From: UMGS1124 sp964417835
GTDB taxonomy: Bacteria > Bacillota_I > Bacilli_A > RF39 > UBA660
Direction: 5' to 3'
Assembly (NCBI GenBank): GCA_964417835.1
Contig: CAYQJD010000006.1
Coordinates: 1-38,324 of the forward strand
DNA: 38,324 bases
Every line of letters begins with the position of its first letter. The stretch's first letter is position 1. A model generated the notes under the pieces. It had not been told where the DNA came from and searched no databases. It worked only from the letters and a program-made list of their open reading frames with translations. The position numbers were made by a program, and so were the translations under genes. Positions 16,262 through 23,769 of this stretch are shown one piece after another.

Positions 16262-16991
16262 AGTAAATATATTTACATATTTATTTTTTTTACTATTTAT
16301 GTTAGCTGGATTTATTAAGGATGCCTTAATAATATATATTATTTTATTTTGTCATGAATTAGGACATGTTTTTTTTATGAGATTATTTAAAATCGAAATA
16401 TATTCTGTTACATTTTATCCATATGGTGGCATGATAAAAAGTAATATATTGTTAAATACAAATTCTTTTAAAGTATTAATAATTAGTCTAGGTGGTATAT
16501 TAATACAATTGTTATTATTTATAGTATTTAATTTATTAAATAAATGTGGGATTATTAACACAGGTATATTAAATATATTTTATAAATATAATATCTCAAT
16601 AATATTATTTAATTTATTACCTTTATATCCTTTAGATGGAATGAAAATAATGAATAGTATTTTAGAAATGTTTATTCCATATAAATTTACTATATATATT
16701 TGTATAACTTTAAATGTTATTTTCTTATTATTATTTTTTTCTTATTTATATATTTATAAAGTAAGTAATTATATTATAGTATTATTTTTGTTAGTTAGTT
16801 TAATTAATTATATAAAAAACATAAAGTATATCATTAATAAATTTTATATAGAAAGACTAATTTATAACTTTAAATATAAAGGGATAATAAGCATAAAAGA
16901 TATAAAATATTTATATAAAAATAAATTAAATTATATAGGTAGTATTAAAGAAGATATTTATTTTAAAAAATTATATTTTAATTTAATTTGA
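16245..16991 (+). CDS. spoIVFB: SpoIVFB-like site-2 intramembrane metalloprotease
   Basis: A 248-residue M50 protease with HELGH (metal ligands and catalytic Glu, about 39-43) in the second membrane segment and NLLPLYPLDGMKI (about 125-137), the NPDG-like third ligand motif. Bacillus SpoIVFB cleaves pro-sigma-K in the mother cell; the pairing with a SpoIVFA-like gene and rplU-prp-rpmA nearby supports the same assignment. The C-terminal tail is shorter and the CBS domain found in Bacillus is absent or replaced by about 60 basic residues, so ATP control may differ. The substrate is inferred. Confidence 0.88.
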   Translation: MKTLFKVNIFTYLFFLLFMLAGFIKDALIIYIILFCHELGHVFFMRLFKIEIYSVTFYPYGGMIKSNILLNTNSFKVLIISLGGILIQLLLFIVFNLLNKCGIINTGILNIFYKYNISIILFNLLPLYPLDGMKIMNSILEMFIPYKFTIYICITLNVIFLLLFFSYLYIYKVSNYIIVLFLLVSLINYIKNIKYIINKFYIERLIYNFKYKGIISIKDIKYLYKNKLNYIGSIKEDIYFKKLYFNLI

Positions 16992-17019
16992 ACTTTGTTA
17001 TAATTTATATGAGGTTTGT

Positions 17020-18255
17020 ATGAAAGCATTTCTAAAAACGATTCTTTATACTTTTTTTATTATAATTTATTCTGTACTTATTGGTTTTTTTTCATTATAT
17101 GTTGTTAACTTAATTCCAAGTAAATATATTTTAAATAATGTCAGTATTGCTTATGATACAGATAATTATGATGTGTATGAAGAAGAATTATATAATTACA
17201 AATCCACTAAAATTGATGAATTTATTGATAGTGTAATTTTATCAGAAGTAATTTATGATAAAGGTACGATTTTAGATAGAATTACTAATAATTATTATTA
17301 TTTTAATGAAAATTCGGGACCTAAGGGAAGTCTAAATAAATATATAAAACAAAATATAGGAAGAGAAGTTGGGTATGCAAGTTATTGGCATGGGTATATT
17401 ATTCCCTTAAAAATATTGTTATCATGCTTTAATTTGTCTGAAGTTAAAGTACTTAATTTTTGCTTTCAATTTTCTTTAATATTTGCAATTTGTTTATTGC
17501 TTTATAAAAATAAGTTAAAAAAATATATTATTCCATTTTTACTATCTTTATTCATAATGATGCCAATGTATTTTTATAAATCATTTACATTTTCTTTAAT
17601 GTTTAATTTAATGTTAAGTAGTGTTTTATTATTTATAATATTACATAAAAAAATAAAATATATTTATTATAAATATTTCTTTTTAGTAATAGGAATTTTA
17701 ACAAGTTTTTTTGATTTACTAACTTTTCCATTAATAACCTTGGGATATTTATTATTGTTCTATCTAATATTAAATAATAAAAACAAAAGTAATAATCAGA
17801 TAGTTGAAATTTTTAAATATTCATTTTTTTGGCTTTTAGGATATGCTTCTATGTGGTTTGGAAAATGGGTTATTTCTGATATGTTTTTAGATTATAGTGT
17901 AATAAAAGCTGGCATAAATAGAGTTCTTTATAGAATGAATGTAATTAGTTCTAATGTTACATATTTAGATATATTAAAAAATAACTTTACTTATGTATAT
18001 AATAAAATTAATATAGTATTTTTATGCTTTTATATATTGTACATTTTAATATTAAATAAGGGGAAAATAAATAAAAAGAATATATTTTCTTTTTGGCCTT
18101 ATTTATTAATTTTATTATATCCTTTAGTATGGTATTTAGTAATAAAAAATCATTCTTATATTCATGCTAGATTTACATATAGAATATTATCTATTTCAGT
18201 TTTTGCATTCCTGATTTATTTTGTTAATTTATTTGATAAAAAGTCTTATAAATAA
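17020..18255 (+). CDS. Polytopic membrane protein, GT-C-like, unknown function
   Basis: A 411-residue protein with about 9-10 membrane segments and one large outside loop after the first segment (about 32-125, with Asp/Tyr-rich sequence). The last loop contains IKNHSYIHARFTYR before the final segment, a pattern seen in membrane glycosyltransferase-type proteins of envelope polysaccharide loci. I cannot assign a reaction. It is read in the same direction as spoIVFB with 28 bases between, has its own GAGG site, and TATAAT occurs at about 17000. It separates spoIVFB from rplU, which are adjacent in Bacillus, so it may be an insertion into an ancestral cluster. Confidence 0.75.
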   Translation: MKAFLKTILYTFFIIIYSVLIGFFSLYVVNLIPSKYILNNVSIAYDTDNYDVYEEELYNYKSTKIDEFIDSVILSEVIYDKGTILDRITNNYYYFNENSGPKGSLNKYIKQNIGREVGYASYWHGYIIPLKILLSCFNLSEVKVLNFCFQFSLIFAICLLLYKNKLKKYIIPFLLSLFIMMPMYFYKSFTFSLMFNLMLSSVLLFIILHKKIKYIYYKYFFLVIGILTSFFDLLTFPLITLGYLLLFYLILNNKNKSNNQIVEIFKYSFFWLLGYASMWFGKWVISDMFLDYSVIKAGINRVLYRMNVISSNVTYLDILKNNFTYVYNKINIVFLCFYILYILILNKGKINKKNIFSFWPYLLILLYPLVWYLVIKNHSYIHARFTYRILSISVFAFLIYFVNLFDKKSYK

Positions 18256-18473
18256 CTAATAGTTTTTGATTTATAATGTAAATTTGGTAATATAATAATA
18301 TGATAAGAGTTTGAAAATGAAAATTAAAAAGATTGCGAATTGTATATTGTTTTTGTTTATAGCTTTGTTTTTGTGGGCATTATCCGCTTCTATTTTCAGT
18401 TTCCGATTTTTACAAGATGGAAGCAATGGATATTTTATAGAAGCAAAGACATTTTTAAGTTTATTAATAGCAA

Positions 18474-18593
18474 TCATGAAATTAGCTTGTCTCCATAAAA
18501 GTGTAAGTAGAACGATTCACCTTCAATTCCTTTTTCAATTTTTATTCTTTTATCTAAATCTAAATGTTTTTGATATATATTACTTGTGTTCAT
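18474..18593 (-). pseudogene. Transposase remnant, IS30-like N-terminus
   Basis: A minus-strand frame with AGGAAGGAATTATTATG gives 39 residues, MNTSNIYQKHLDLDKRIKIE..., then stops. QKHLDLDKRIKIEKGIE resembles the helix-turn-helix start of IS30-family transposases (Y-KHLTLEDRIxIEKGL). The rest of the protein is missing or scrambled; 18271-18477 contains only unconvincing open frames on both strands. I read it as the stump of an inserted element. The match is short and from memory. Confidence 0.45.
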
Positions 18594-18703
18594 AATAATT
18601 CCTTCCTTTCATAAACTAGTAAAATATCGAGTATATATTATAAGGGAAAATAAGGTTAAGTACAAATATGCACTTTTGCCTTAGATAATTATAATTGTTT
18701 ATT

Positions 18704-18751
18704 TGTTGTTAAGGTTCAAGATGAACGAGCTTACGCTCGATCTTGACAACA
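18704..18751. repeat. GC-rich interrupted palindrome
   Basis: TCAAGAT-(GAA)-CGAGC, loop TTAC, GCTCG-ATCTTGA makes a 12-bp stem with a three-base bulge. Outer TGTTG (18704-18708) and CAACA (18747-18751) extend it. It stands out from AT-rich surroundings and resembles subterminal palindromes of insertion sequences or a strong transcription end. No intact gene ends there. It lies beside the transposase remnant. Confidence 0.6.
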
Positions 18752-18780
18752 TTTCTTTATTAAAAGTGTTGCAAAACTTA

Positions 18781-18859
18781 ATGTCAATTTGATATATCTC
18801 TTTGAATTTTATCTTTTCAATTAGCACTTTTTTTCTAATATATAAAAATCAATTGACAT
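18781..18859. repeat. Short element bounded by ATGTCAATT/AATTGACAT
   Basis: ATGTCAATT (18781-18789) and AATTGACAT (18851-18859) are perfect 9-bp inverted repeats about 80 bases apart, with similar flanks (TTGCA before, TGCAA after). This could be a miniature element or part of the same IS scar. The remainder of 18256-18892 shows no convincing gene: two overlapping open frames (18311-18595 plus, 18271-18477 minus) look random. Confidence 0.35.
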
Positions 18860-18892
18860 GCAAAAGATTATTTGATAAGATACTTTTGTTTG

Positions 18893-18970
18893 TAAGTGTT
18901 CTTATAAACCGCACTGAAAAGGTAAAAGTTACATTTGTACACCTTAAAGGCGAGTCTTCAAAAAATATAA
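18893..18970 (+). promoter_or_regulatory. Probable L21 leader (autoregulatory 5' region of rplU)
   Basis: The sequence just before rplU is compact and GC-richer than its flanks: AAGTG...ACCGCACTG, AAGGT...ACCTT, then GGCGAGTC. AGTG/CACT and AAGGT/ACCTT can pair, giving two stems before the AGGAGG ribosome site at 18971. Bacillota rplU genes commonly have a structured leader bound by L21; the ACCGCACTG segment fits my memory of it. A covariance search would decide. Confidence 0.5.
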
Positions 18971-18982
18971 GGAGGTAAAGAC

Positions 18983-19282
18983 ATGAAAGCTATATTTGTT
19001 ACAGGTGGTAAACAATATTATGTTTCTGAAGGTGATGTTATTTATGTTGAAAAGTTAGAAGTTGAAGCTGGAAAAGACATTGAGTTTACTGATGTATTAA
19101 TGGTTGGAGACAAAGTTGGTACTCCAAATGTCGAAGGAGCTAAAGTAGTTTGTACTGCTGAAAAAAATGGTAAAGCAAAAAAAATTGTTGTATTTAAATA
19201 TCATCCAAAGAAAAAATATCGTAAAACTCAAGGACATAGACAACCATATACTAAATTAGTAGTTAAGAAAATTATTGGATAA
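18983..19282 (+). CDS. rplU: 50S ribosomal protein L21
   Basis: A 99-residue protein of normal length binding 23S rRNA domain II. MKAIFVTGGKQYYVSEGDVI at 1-20 and FKYHPKKKYRKTQGHRQPYT at 72-91 are the family signatures. The ribosome site AAGGAGGT is excellent. It leads the conserved rplU-prp-rpmA operon and is probably self-regulated through the leader described just upstream. Confidence 0.97.
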   Translation: MKAIFVTGGKQYYVSEGDVIYVEKLEVEAGKDIEFTDVLMVGDKVGTPNVEGAKVVCTAEKNGKAKKIVVFKYHPKKKYRKTQGHRQPYTKLVVKKIIG

Positions 19283-19283
19283 T

Positions 19284-19580
19284 ATGATAAAATGCAAAAA
19301 GAGTAAAGATATTATAACCATAAGTGGGCATGCGAATTTTAGCGAATTTGGTAAAGATATTGTATGTGCAAGTGTTAGTAGTATTATTACTACGGTGGTA
19401 AATTGTATTTTTAATTTAGATAAAGATGCAATAAGTTATAGTGATGATGGTAACATAATTACAATAACTAAGCTTAAATCTGATAAAAATATTAATATTA
19501 TATTAGATACAATGATTGAATTATTAAAAGATTTAGAATCAAATTATAAACAAAATATTAAAGTTGAGAGTGAGGAATAA
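19284..19580 (+). CDS. prp: Ribosomal-processing cysteine protease Prp
   Basis: A 98-residue protease of the YsxB/Prp family. ISGHANFSEFGKDIVCASVSS carries the catalytic His (GHA) and Cys (IVCA) with standard spacing. Prp removes an N-terminal peptide from L27 before ribosome assembly, and the L27 here indeed has such a peptide. It lies between rplU and rpmA as in Bacillus and Staphylococcus. I use ATG 19284, two bases after the rplU stop; TTG 19275 would add three residues. Translation is probably coupled to rplU. Confidence 0.93.
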   Translation: MIKCKKSKDIITISGHANFSEFGKDIVCASVSSIITTVVNCIFNLDKDAISYSDDGNIITITKLKSDKNINIILDTMIELLKDLESNYKQNIKVESEE

Positions 19581-19582
19581 AA

Positions 19583-19867
19583 ATGTTATTTTTAAGATTA
19601 AACATTCAACGTTTTGCTCATGTTAAGGCTCAAGGTTCTACACATAATGGTCGTGATAGTGAAGGTAGAAGATTAGGTGCTAAAGCTAGTGATGGTCAAA
19701 CTATCAATGCTGGATCTATTATTTATAGACAAAGAGGAACTAAAATTTATCCTGGGAAAAATGTTGGAATGGGAAAAGATCATACATTATTCGCATTAGT
19801 AACTGGTGTAGTTAAATATGAAAGATGCGGAAAAAATAAGAAAAAAGTTAGTGTTTACGAAGCATAA
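19583..19867 (+). CDS. rpmA: 50S ribosomal protein L27 with Prp-cleavable leader
   Basis: A 94-residue protein reaching toward the peptidyl transferase centre. GSTHNGRDSEGRRLGAKASDG and IYRQRGTKIYPGKNVGMGKDHTLFA are the L27 core (given here as two stretches). The first 11 residues, MLFLRLNIQRF, precede A12. In Staphylococcus the leader ends LNLQFF and is cut after the last Phe; here it ends LNIQRF, so one conserved aromatic is replaced by Arg. The start is supported by GAGGAA a few bases upstream. Followed by a terminator. Confidence 0.97.
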   Translation: MLFLRLNIQRFAHVKAQGSTHNGRDSEGRRLGAKASDGQTINAGSIIYRQRGTKIYPGKNVGMGKDHTLFALVTGVVKYERCGKNKKKVSVYEA

Positions 19868-19872
19868 AAAAA

Positions 19873-19897
19873 TATCATCTAAGGTGATACTTTTTTT
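19873..19897 (+). terminator. Terminator of the rplU-prp-rpmA operon
   Basis: TATCATC-TAA-GGTGATA forms a 7-bp stem (one G-T pair) followed by C and seven T. It is six bases after the rpmA stop. Confidence 0.85.
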
Positions 19898-19950
19898 ATA
19901 TCAATAGACTTTATAGTTAAAATTTAGTAAAATAAATTTGAGGTGTGAAT

Positions 19951-20589
19951 ATGCAATATAATATAGTTAAAAATGCAAAAAAAATTATAGATAGTAGTTC
20001 ATATGTAGTTAAAAATCCAGCAAATTATAAAAATAAATGGCAGAATTTTTTTAAAAATAAGAATCCAATATGCTTAGAGCTAGGAATGGGGAGAGGATCA
20101 TTTATAATTGAAATGGCAAAAAATTATCCTAATATAAACTTTATTGGATTAGAATTAGATGTTAATCAAACAGCAACTTTTGTAAAAAATATAGGTAATT
20201 TAAACCTTAATAATCTTAAAATAATATGTGCAGATGCCAGTGATATTATTAATTTTTTTGGAAAAGAAATTGATACAATTTATTTAACATTCTCTGAACC
20301 TTGGCCTAAAAAACAAGATGAGAAAAAACGTTTTACTTCTATTAACTATTTAAAACTATATGATAGAATTTATAAAAAAGATAAACATATTATCTTAAAA
20401 ACAGATAATAAAATATTATTTCAATCTGCATTAGAAAGTATGAGTTCATATTGGTATGTATTTAATACAGTTAGTATGGATTTACATCATGATGAAAGAA
20501 ACATTAAAAATATTATGACTGATTTTGAAAAACAATATTTTAAAGAAAAAAGAACTATATATTATGTTGATGCAAGTTTTATAAATTAG
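19951..20589 (+). CDS. trmB: tRNA (guanine-46-N7)-methyltransferase TrmB
   Basis: A 212-residue class I SAM methyltransferase that makes m7G46 in tRNA. SAM-binding ELGMGRGSFIIEMAKNYP (about 44-61) and FIGLELD are followed by TFSEPWPKKQDEKKRFT (about 115-131), the family PWPKK substrate motif; most members have FSDPWPK. The ending MTDFEKQYF is also typical. ATG 19951 is preferred over GTG 19945 because GAGGTG overlaps the latter. It lies in its own unit after the L27 terminator. Confidence 0.95.
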   Translation: MQYNIVKNAKKIIDSSSYVVKNPANYKNKWQNFFKNKNPICLELGMGRGSFIIEMAKNYPNINFIGLELDVNQTATFVKNIGNLNLNNLKIICADASDIINFFGKEIDTIYLTFSEPWPKKQDEKKRFTSINYLKLYDRIYKKDKHIILKTDNKILFQSALESMSSYWYVFNTVSMDLHHDERNIKNIMTDFEKQYFKEKRTIYYVDASFIN

Positions 20590-20651
20590 TTAAATATTAA
20601 ATACTTTTTTTTTAATATATTTTATGCTAGAATTTATAATAGGTGGTAATT

Positions 20652-21323
20652 ATGAGAACATATGAGTTTTTAAATCATTCAATTATTGCCCATAGAGGAA
20701 TATATAATAATATTACTATCTATGAAAATACACTTGAATCTATTATGTATGCAGTAAGAAATAATTTGACTGTAGAAATAGATATACGTTTAACAAAAGA
20801 TAATAATATAATATTATTTCATGATGAAGATATGAGAAGATTTATAAAATTGAAAGATAAAATTAACTCAATTGAACTAAATGATTTAAATTATATATCT
20901 CCATTTCATGTACCTACACTTGAAGAGGTTTTAAAAGAAGTAAATGGGGTAGTGCCTATAATTATTGATATTAAAGAAGAAAATAACAATATAAAAGATA
21001 TTCTTTTAAAAAAACTAGAAAACTATAATGGAAATGTTGCAATACAAAGTTTTAATTATGATATTATTAAGTTTTTTAAGAAAAAGAAATATATAACTGG
21101 GTTATTAATTAGTGATAAAAAAAATAAAAAATATTTATTTAAAAATTTAGATTTTGATTTTTTATCTATTAAATATGATTGTATAGATAAAATGAAAATT
21201 AAAGAGTTAAAAAATAAATATTATTTAATTGGTTGGACAATAACAAATAGAGATGATGTAAATTATTATATAAAATATTATAATAATTTAATAATAGATA
21301 ATATAGAAGAAGTATTTAAATGA
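20652..21323 (+). CDS. Glycerophosphodiester phosphodiesterase family protein
   Basis: A 223-residue cytosolic GDPD. IIAHRGIYNN..YENTLES (13-30) has the catalytic His-Arg and the Glu-Asn pair; VEIDIRLTKDNNIILFHDEDM follows with the Glu-x-Asp metal ligands and second His (shown in part). The end GWTITNRDDVN is the usual last barrel strand. It hydrolyses glycerophosphodiesters to glycerol-3-phosphate and an alcohol. The start at 20652 follows AGGTGG. The prepilin-like gene starts 13 bases after its stop; co-transcription is possible but no functional link is evident. Confidence 0.92.
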   Translation: MRTYEFLNHSIIAHRGIYNNITIYENTLESIMYAVRNNLTVEIDIRLTKDNNIILFHDEDMRRFIKLKDKINSIELNDLNYISPFHVPTLEEVLKEVNGVVPIIIDIKEENNNIKDILLKKLENYNGNVAIQSFNYDIIKFFKKKKYITGLLISDKKNKKYLFKNLDFDFLSIKYDCIDKMKIKELKNKYYLIGWTITNRDDVNYYIKYYNNLIIDNIEEVFK

Positions 21324-21336
21324 AAGGATTATTATT

Positions 21337-23340
21337 ATGAATAAAAAGAGAGGCTTTACTTTAATAGAAGTCATTGTTACATTAGCAATTATTAGTATAG
21401 TTGTAGTAAGTGTTTTAGTAATAAATAATAAAGAAAAATCTGTAGATGAAGAAAAAGTAGCTTATTTAGAAGCTTTAAAATTAAGTTCTTCTGTTTATAT
21501 TGAAAAATATAAGAATGAATATAGTGAATTTACTCCTGGAACAACAGAATTACTATCTATTGATGAGTTAGTTGCTGAAGGTTTAATTGAAGGAGAAAAA
21601 TATAATCCATTTATAGAAAAAACTAGTGAAAAAATAAATATAGCGGATAAAACTAAAGAAGGTAAAAGTTATTATTATGTTAAACTTTATTATGAAGAAG
21701 ATACCGATATTTTTGCTATAGAATATCCTTCAAATATTAGTGTTAAAGAAAATCCAGGCGAATCAAAAGAAGAATGTACTGGAAATACTTGTCAAATTAC
21801 TCCTTGTAATAATAATTGTGATTCTGGAACATCTTCTAAAACAACACCTGAAACCACACCTGAAGCAACACCAGAAAATCCAATTACTTCTTCAGAAGTA
21901 TCTACAAAAAAAGAGTTGGTATTAGAACTTATTGGAAAAGAAAATGATTCATATACATTACCAAGCAGTAAATATATATATGAACTTTATAAAGAAGATA
22001 AAAATATAATTTCCAATATTCAAGATGGTAAATATAATCAATATGAAGATCTTGGTGCTAAATTAGTTTTAAGAAATGAAAATAAAGTTATTGAAAATGC
22101 AAAAATAGAAACTAAAATAGAGTGGAATAAAGATGAAAAAACTTGGACTTATGAGTATACTTTATCAAATGAAGATGATTTCAAAGGATATTATTTAATT
22201 AATACTACAAATTTAAAAAGAACAGTAAAATTAGTTGATAATGCCTGTCCTATACTTATTTATAATAATAAAATTTATGCTAGTGAAGAAGTAAGCTTAA
22301 ATAATCTAAAAACATTTGATAATTATGAAGGATTAAAAGATTATTTTGCAACTAATAGTTATATGTCAATTACTGATATTAACAATAATTCTTGTAATTA
22401 TAAGATAAACTTGAAATCAGCAACTCCATCTCCAGAAACTCCATCTCCAGAAGTTTCACAGAACCCTTCGTCAGAGGTGTCTTCTAGTGGGAATTATGAG
22501 TGTGATGATTCTAAAATTTCAGATATGTTAGAAAATTCTATAGGATATTGTTCTGCGGAGACTGACGATGAAAAAAAAGAGCTTCATGATGCCAATGTTA
22601 CGCTTTCTAAAACTGTTTGTACTACAACTCCAGAATACGATCCTGATACTGGAAGATGGTGGAGACCTAGATCAAATTCAGATCGTACTTTAGTATTTCT
22701 TTATGGGATGGGTTCTACTGCAAGAATTAAAGAAGAAATGATTGAGAATTCTTTAAATTGGTTTGGTACAAATCAAGAGACTAAAGAAAAAACACATACA
22801 TATAATCTTTGTTTAGGACATTTGCTTCCTTTTGAAGCTGAGTATGATGCATCTACTGGTCTTTGGATTTCACGATATACAGATTCAGAGTATGAGCTTA
22901 AAGATGGAGAACCAATATATACGATTCCTATAAATATGATAATAAACAAAATGAAAGAAAATTCTAGTGCATATTGTACTTCTCAAGATCAGAAACAAAA
23001 AGAGGCTTGGCATCAGATTAACGTTGAGTTAGCAAGCGCTTTAAGAAAATATGAATATTATAAAAATGTAGAATTTGAAGAAACCACAGGATACTGGAAA
23101 TATACTAGTAATGATGGGACTACGACAACTACGACATATTTATATACTGATGTAGCATGTCCAGTGTGCGAAAGTGGAAAAAACGCTCAAATTAATGATA
23201 ATGGTGAATTAGTATGTGTAGGTGGAACTTCATCACCAGAAACTTCATCATCAGAAACTTCATCATCAGAAAGTTCATCATCAGAAACTTCATCATCAGA
23301 AACTTCATCATCAGAAAGTTCATCATCAGAAACAACATAG
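21337..23340 (+). CDS. Large type IV prepilin-like protein with three 71-residue repeats and SSSE tail
   Basis: The N-terminus MNKKRGFTLIEVIVTLAIIS is a textbook type IV prepilin leader, with cleavage expected between G6 and F7 and Glu at +5, followed by a 20-residue hydrophobic helix. The 667-residue length is far above normal pilins (130-200). After a pilin-like region (about 30-150) come Thr/Pro/Glu linkers (about 165-195 and 360-385). Then three imperfect repeats follow, whose M-x-E-N-S motifs start at M397, M468 and M539, exactly 71 apart. Each has a later TG-x-W (G439, G508, G585). The C-terminus is seven copies of a [TS]SS[SP]E pentapeptide (631-665). A good GAAAGGA ribosome site precedes it. 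No type IV pilus machinery is adjacent; the Tad motor at 10-14 kb is the nearest candidate. Probably a surface-displayed, possibly glycosylated, pseudopilin adhesin. Confidence 0.85.
   Translation: MNKKRGFTLIEVIVTLAIISIVVVSVLVINNKEKSVDEEKVAYLEALKLSSSVYIEKYKNEYSEFTPGTTELLSIDELVAEGLIEGEKYNPFIEKTSEKINIADKTKEGKSYYYVKLYYEEDTDIFAIEYPSNISVKENPGESKEECTGNTCQITPCNNNCDSGTSSKTTPETTPEATPENPITSSEVSTKKELVLELIGKENDSYTLPSSKYIYELYKEDKNIISNIQDGKYNQYEDLGAKLVLRNENKVIENAKIETKIEWNKDEKTWTYEYTLSNEDDFKGYYLINTTNLKRTVKLVDNACPILIYNNKIYASEEVSLNNLKTFDNYEGLKDYFATNSYMSITDINNNSCNYKINLKSATPSPETPSPEVSQNPSSEVSSSGNYECDDSKISDMLENSIGYCSAETDDEKKELHDANVTLSKTVCTTTPEYDPDTGRWWRPRSNSDRTLVFLYGMGSTARIKEEMIENSLNWFGTNQETKEKTHTYNLCLGHLLPFEAEYDASTGLWISRYTDSEYELKDGEPIYTIPINMIINKMKENSSAYCTSQDQKQKEAWHQINVELASALRKYEYYKNVEFEETTGYWKYTSNDGTTTTTTYLYTDVACPVCESGKNAQINDNGELVCVGGTSSPETSSSETSSSESSSSETSSSETSSSESSSSETT
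23227..23331 (+). repeat. Seven tandem 15-bp repeats encoding [T/S]SS[S/P]E
   Basis: Seven back-to-back 15-bp units based on ACTTCATCATCAGAA encode the C-terminal Ser/Thr/Glu stalk of the prepilin-like protein. Units differ by one or two bases (CCA in the first; AGT in the fourth and seventh). Because the unit is a multiple of three, copy-number change alters length without shifting the frame. Confidence 0.95.
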
Positions 23341-23362
23341 GGCATTAGAAATGAGGCAATTT

Positions 23363-23764
23363 ATGAAAAAGAGTACAAAGATTGTTATTATAATTTCTTT
23401 AATATTAATATTAATTGTTGGTATATTTTCATTAATTTATTTAGTAAAAAAACATGATAATAATAATGAAAAATTATTTTATTCTAATATGGTTAATAAC
23501 ATGGAAAAAGAATATACATATCTTTTTGAAAATAAAGTTAATTTACCAAATGATGCAGATGAATCTAAAGTAATATTATTTTTAGGGGATATAAAAAGAT
23601 TTGGTTTTTCTATTGATGATTATGTTAATTTTAAAGATAAAGAACAATGTGATTTAGCAAAATCTTTTGCTGAAAGAAGTGTAAAAAATGGGAAAGTTGA
23701 AATAAAGGTTTATTATTCTTGTGGGGATAAGTCAAATTATGATGTAGAGGAGTATTTTTCTTAA
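23363..23764 (+). CDS. Small membrane-anchored extracellular protein
   Basis: A 133-residue protein with a basic head, one membrane segment (about 5-28, VIIISLILILIVGIFSLIYLV), then about 105 outside residues with two Cys. I place the start at 23363 because GAGG lies six bases upstream; an ATG at 23351 is possible, while the longer frame back to 23222 would translate the prepilin's repeat DNA in the wrong frame. It lies 22 bases after the prepilin-like gene and may act with it as an accessory. No family recognised. Confidence 0.7.
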   Translation: MKKSTKIVIIISLILILIVGIFSLIYLVKKHDNNNEKLFYSNMVNNMEKEYTYLFENKVNLPNDADESKVILFLGDIKRFGFSIDDYVNFKDKEQCDLAKSFAERSVKNGKVEIKVYYSCGDKSNYDVEEYFS

Positions 23765-23769
23765 GTTCT

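Noticed and set aside
18271..18477. 68-residue minus-strand frame following the transposase stump
   Set aside because: The sequence does not resemble the rest of an IS30 transposase and could be chance; kept only as part of the scar.
18311..18595. 94-residue plus-strand frame in the scar before rplU
   Set aside because: It is hydrophobic by AT composition, opposes the transposase remnant, has no good ribosome site and shows no family resemblance.
20590..20640. AT-only hairpin after trmB
   Set aside because: Only about eight A-T pairs with mismatches; too weak to call a terminator.
23222..23362. Open frame through the 15-bp repeat encoding repeated HHQK units, fused to the small membrane protein
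   Set aside because: This is the wrong frame of the prepilin repeat. The small protein has its own GAGG and ATG at 23363, and the HHQK run exists only because the repeat unit is a multiple of three.
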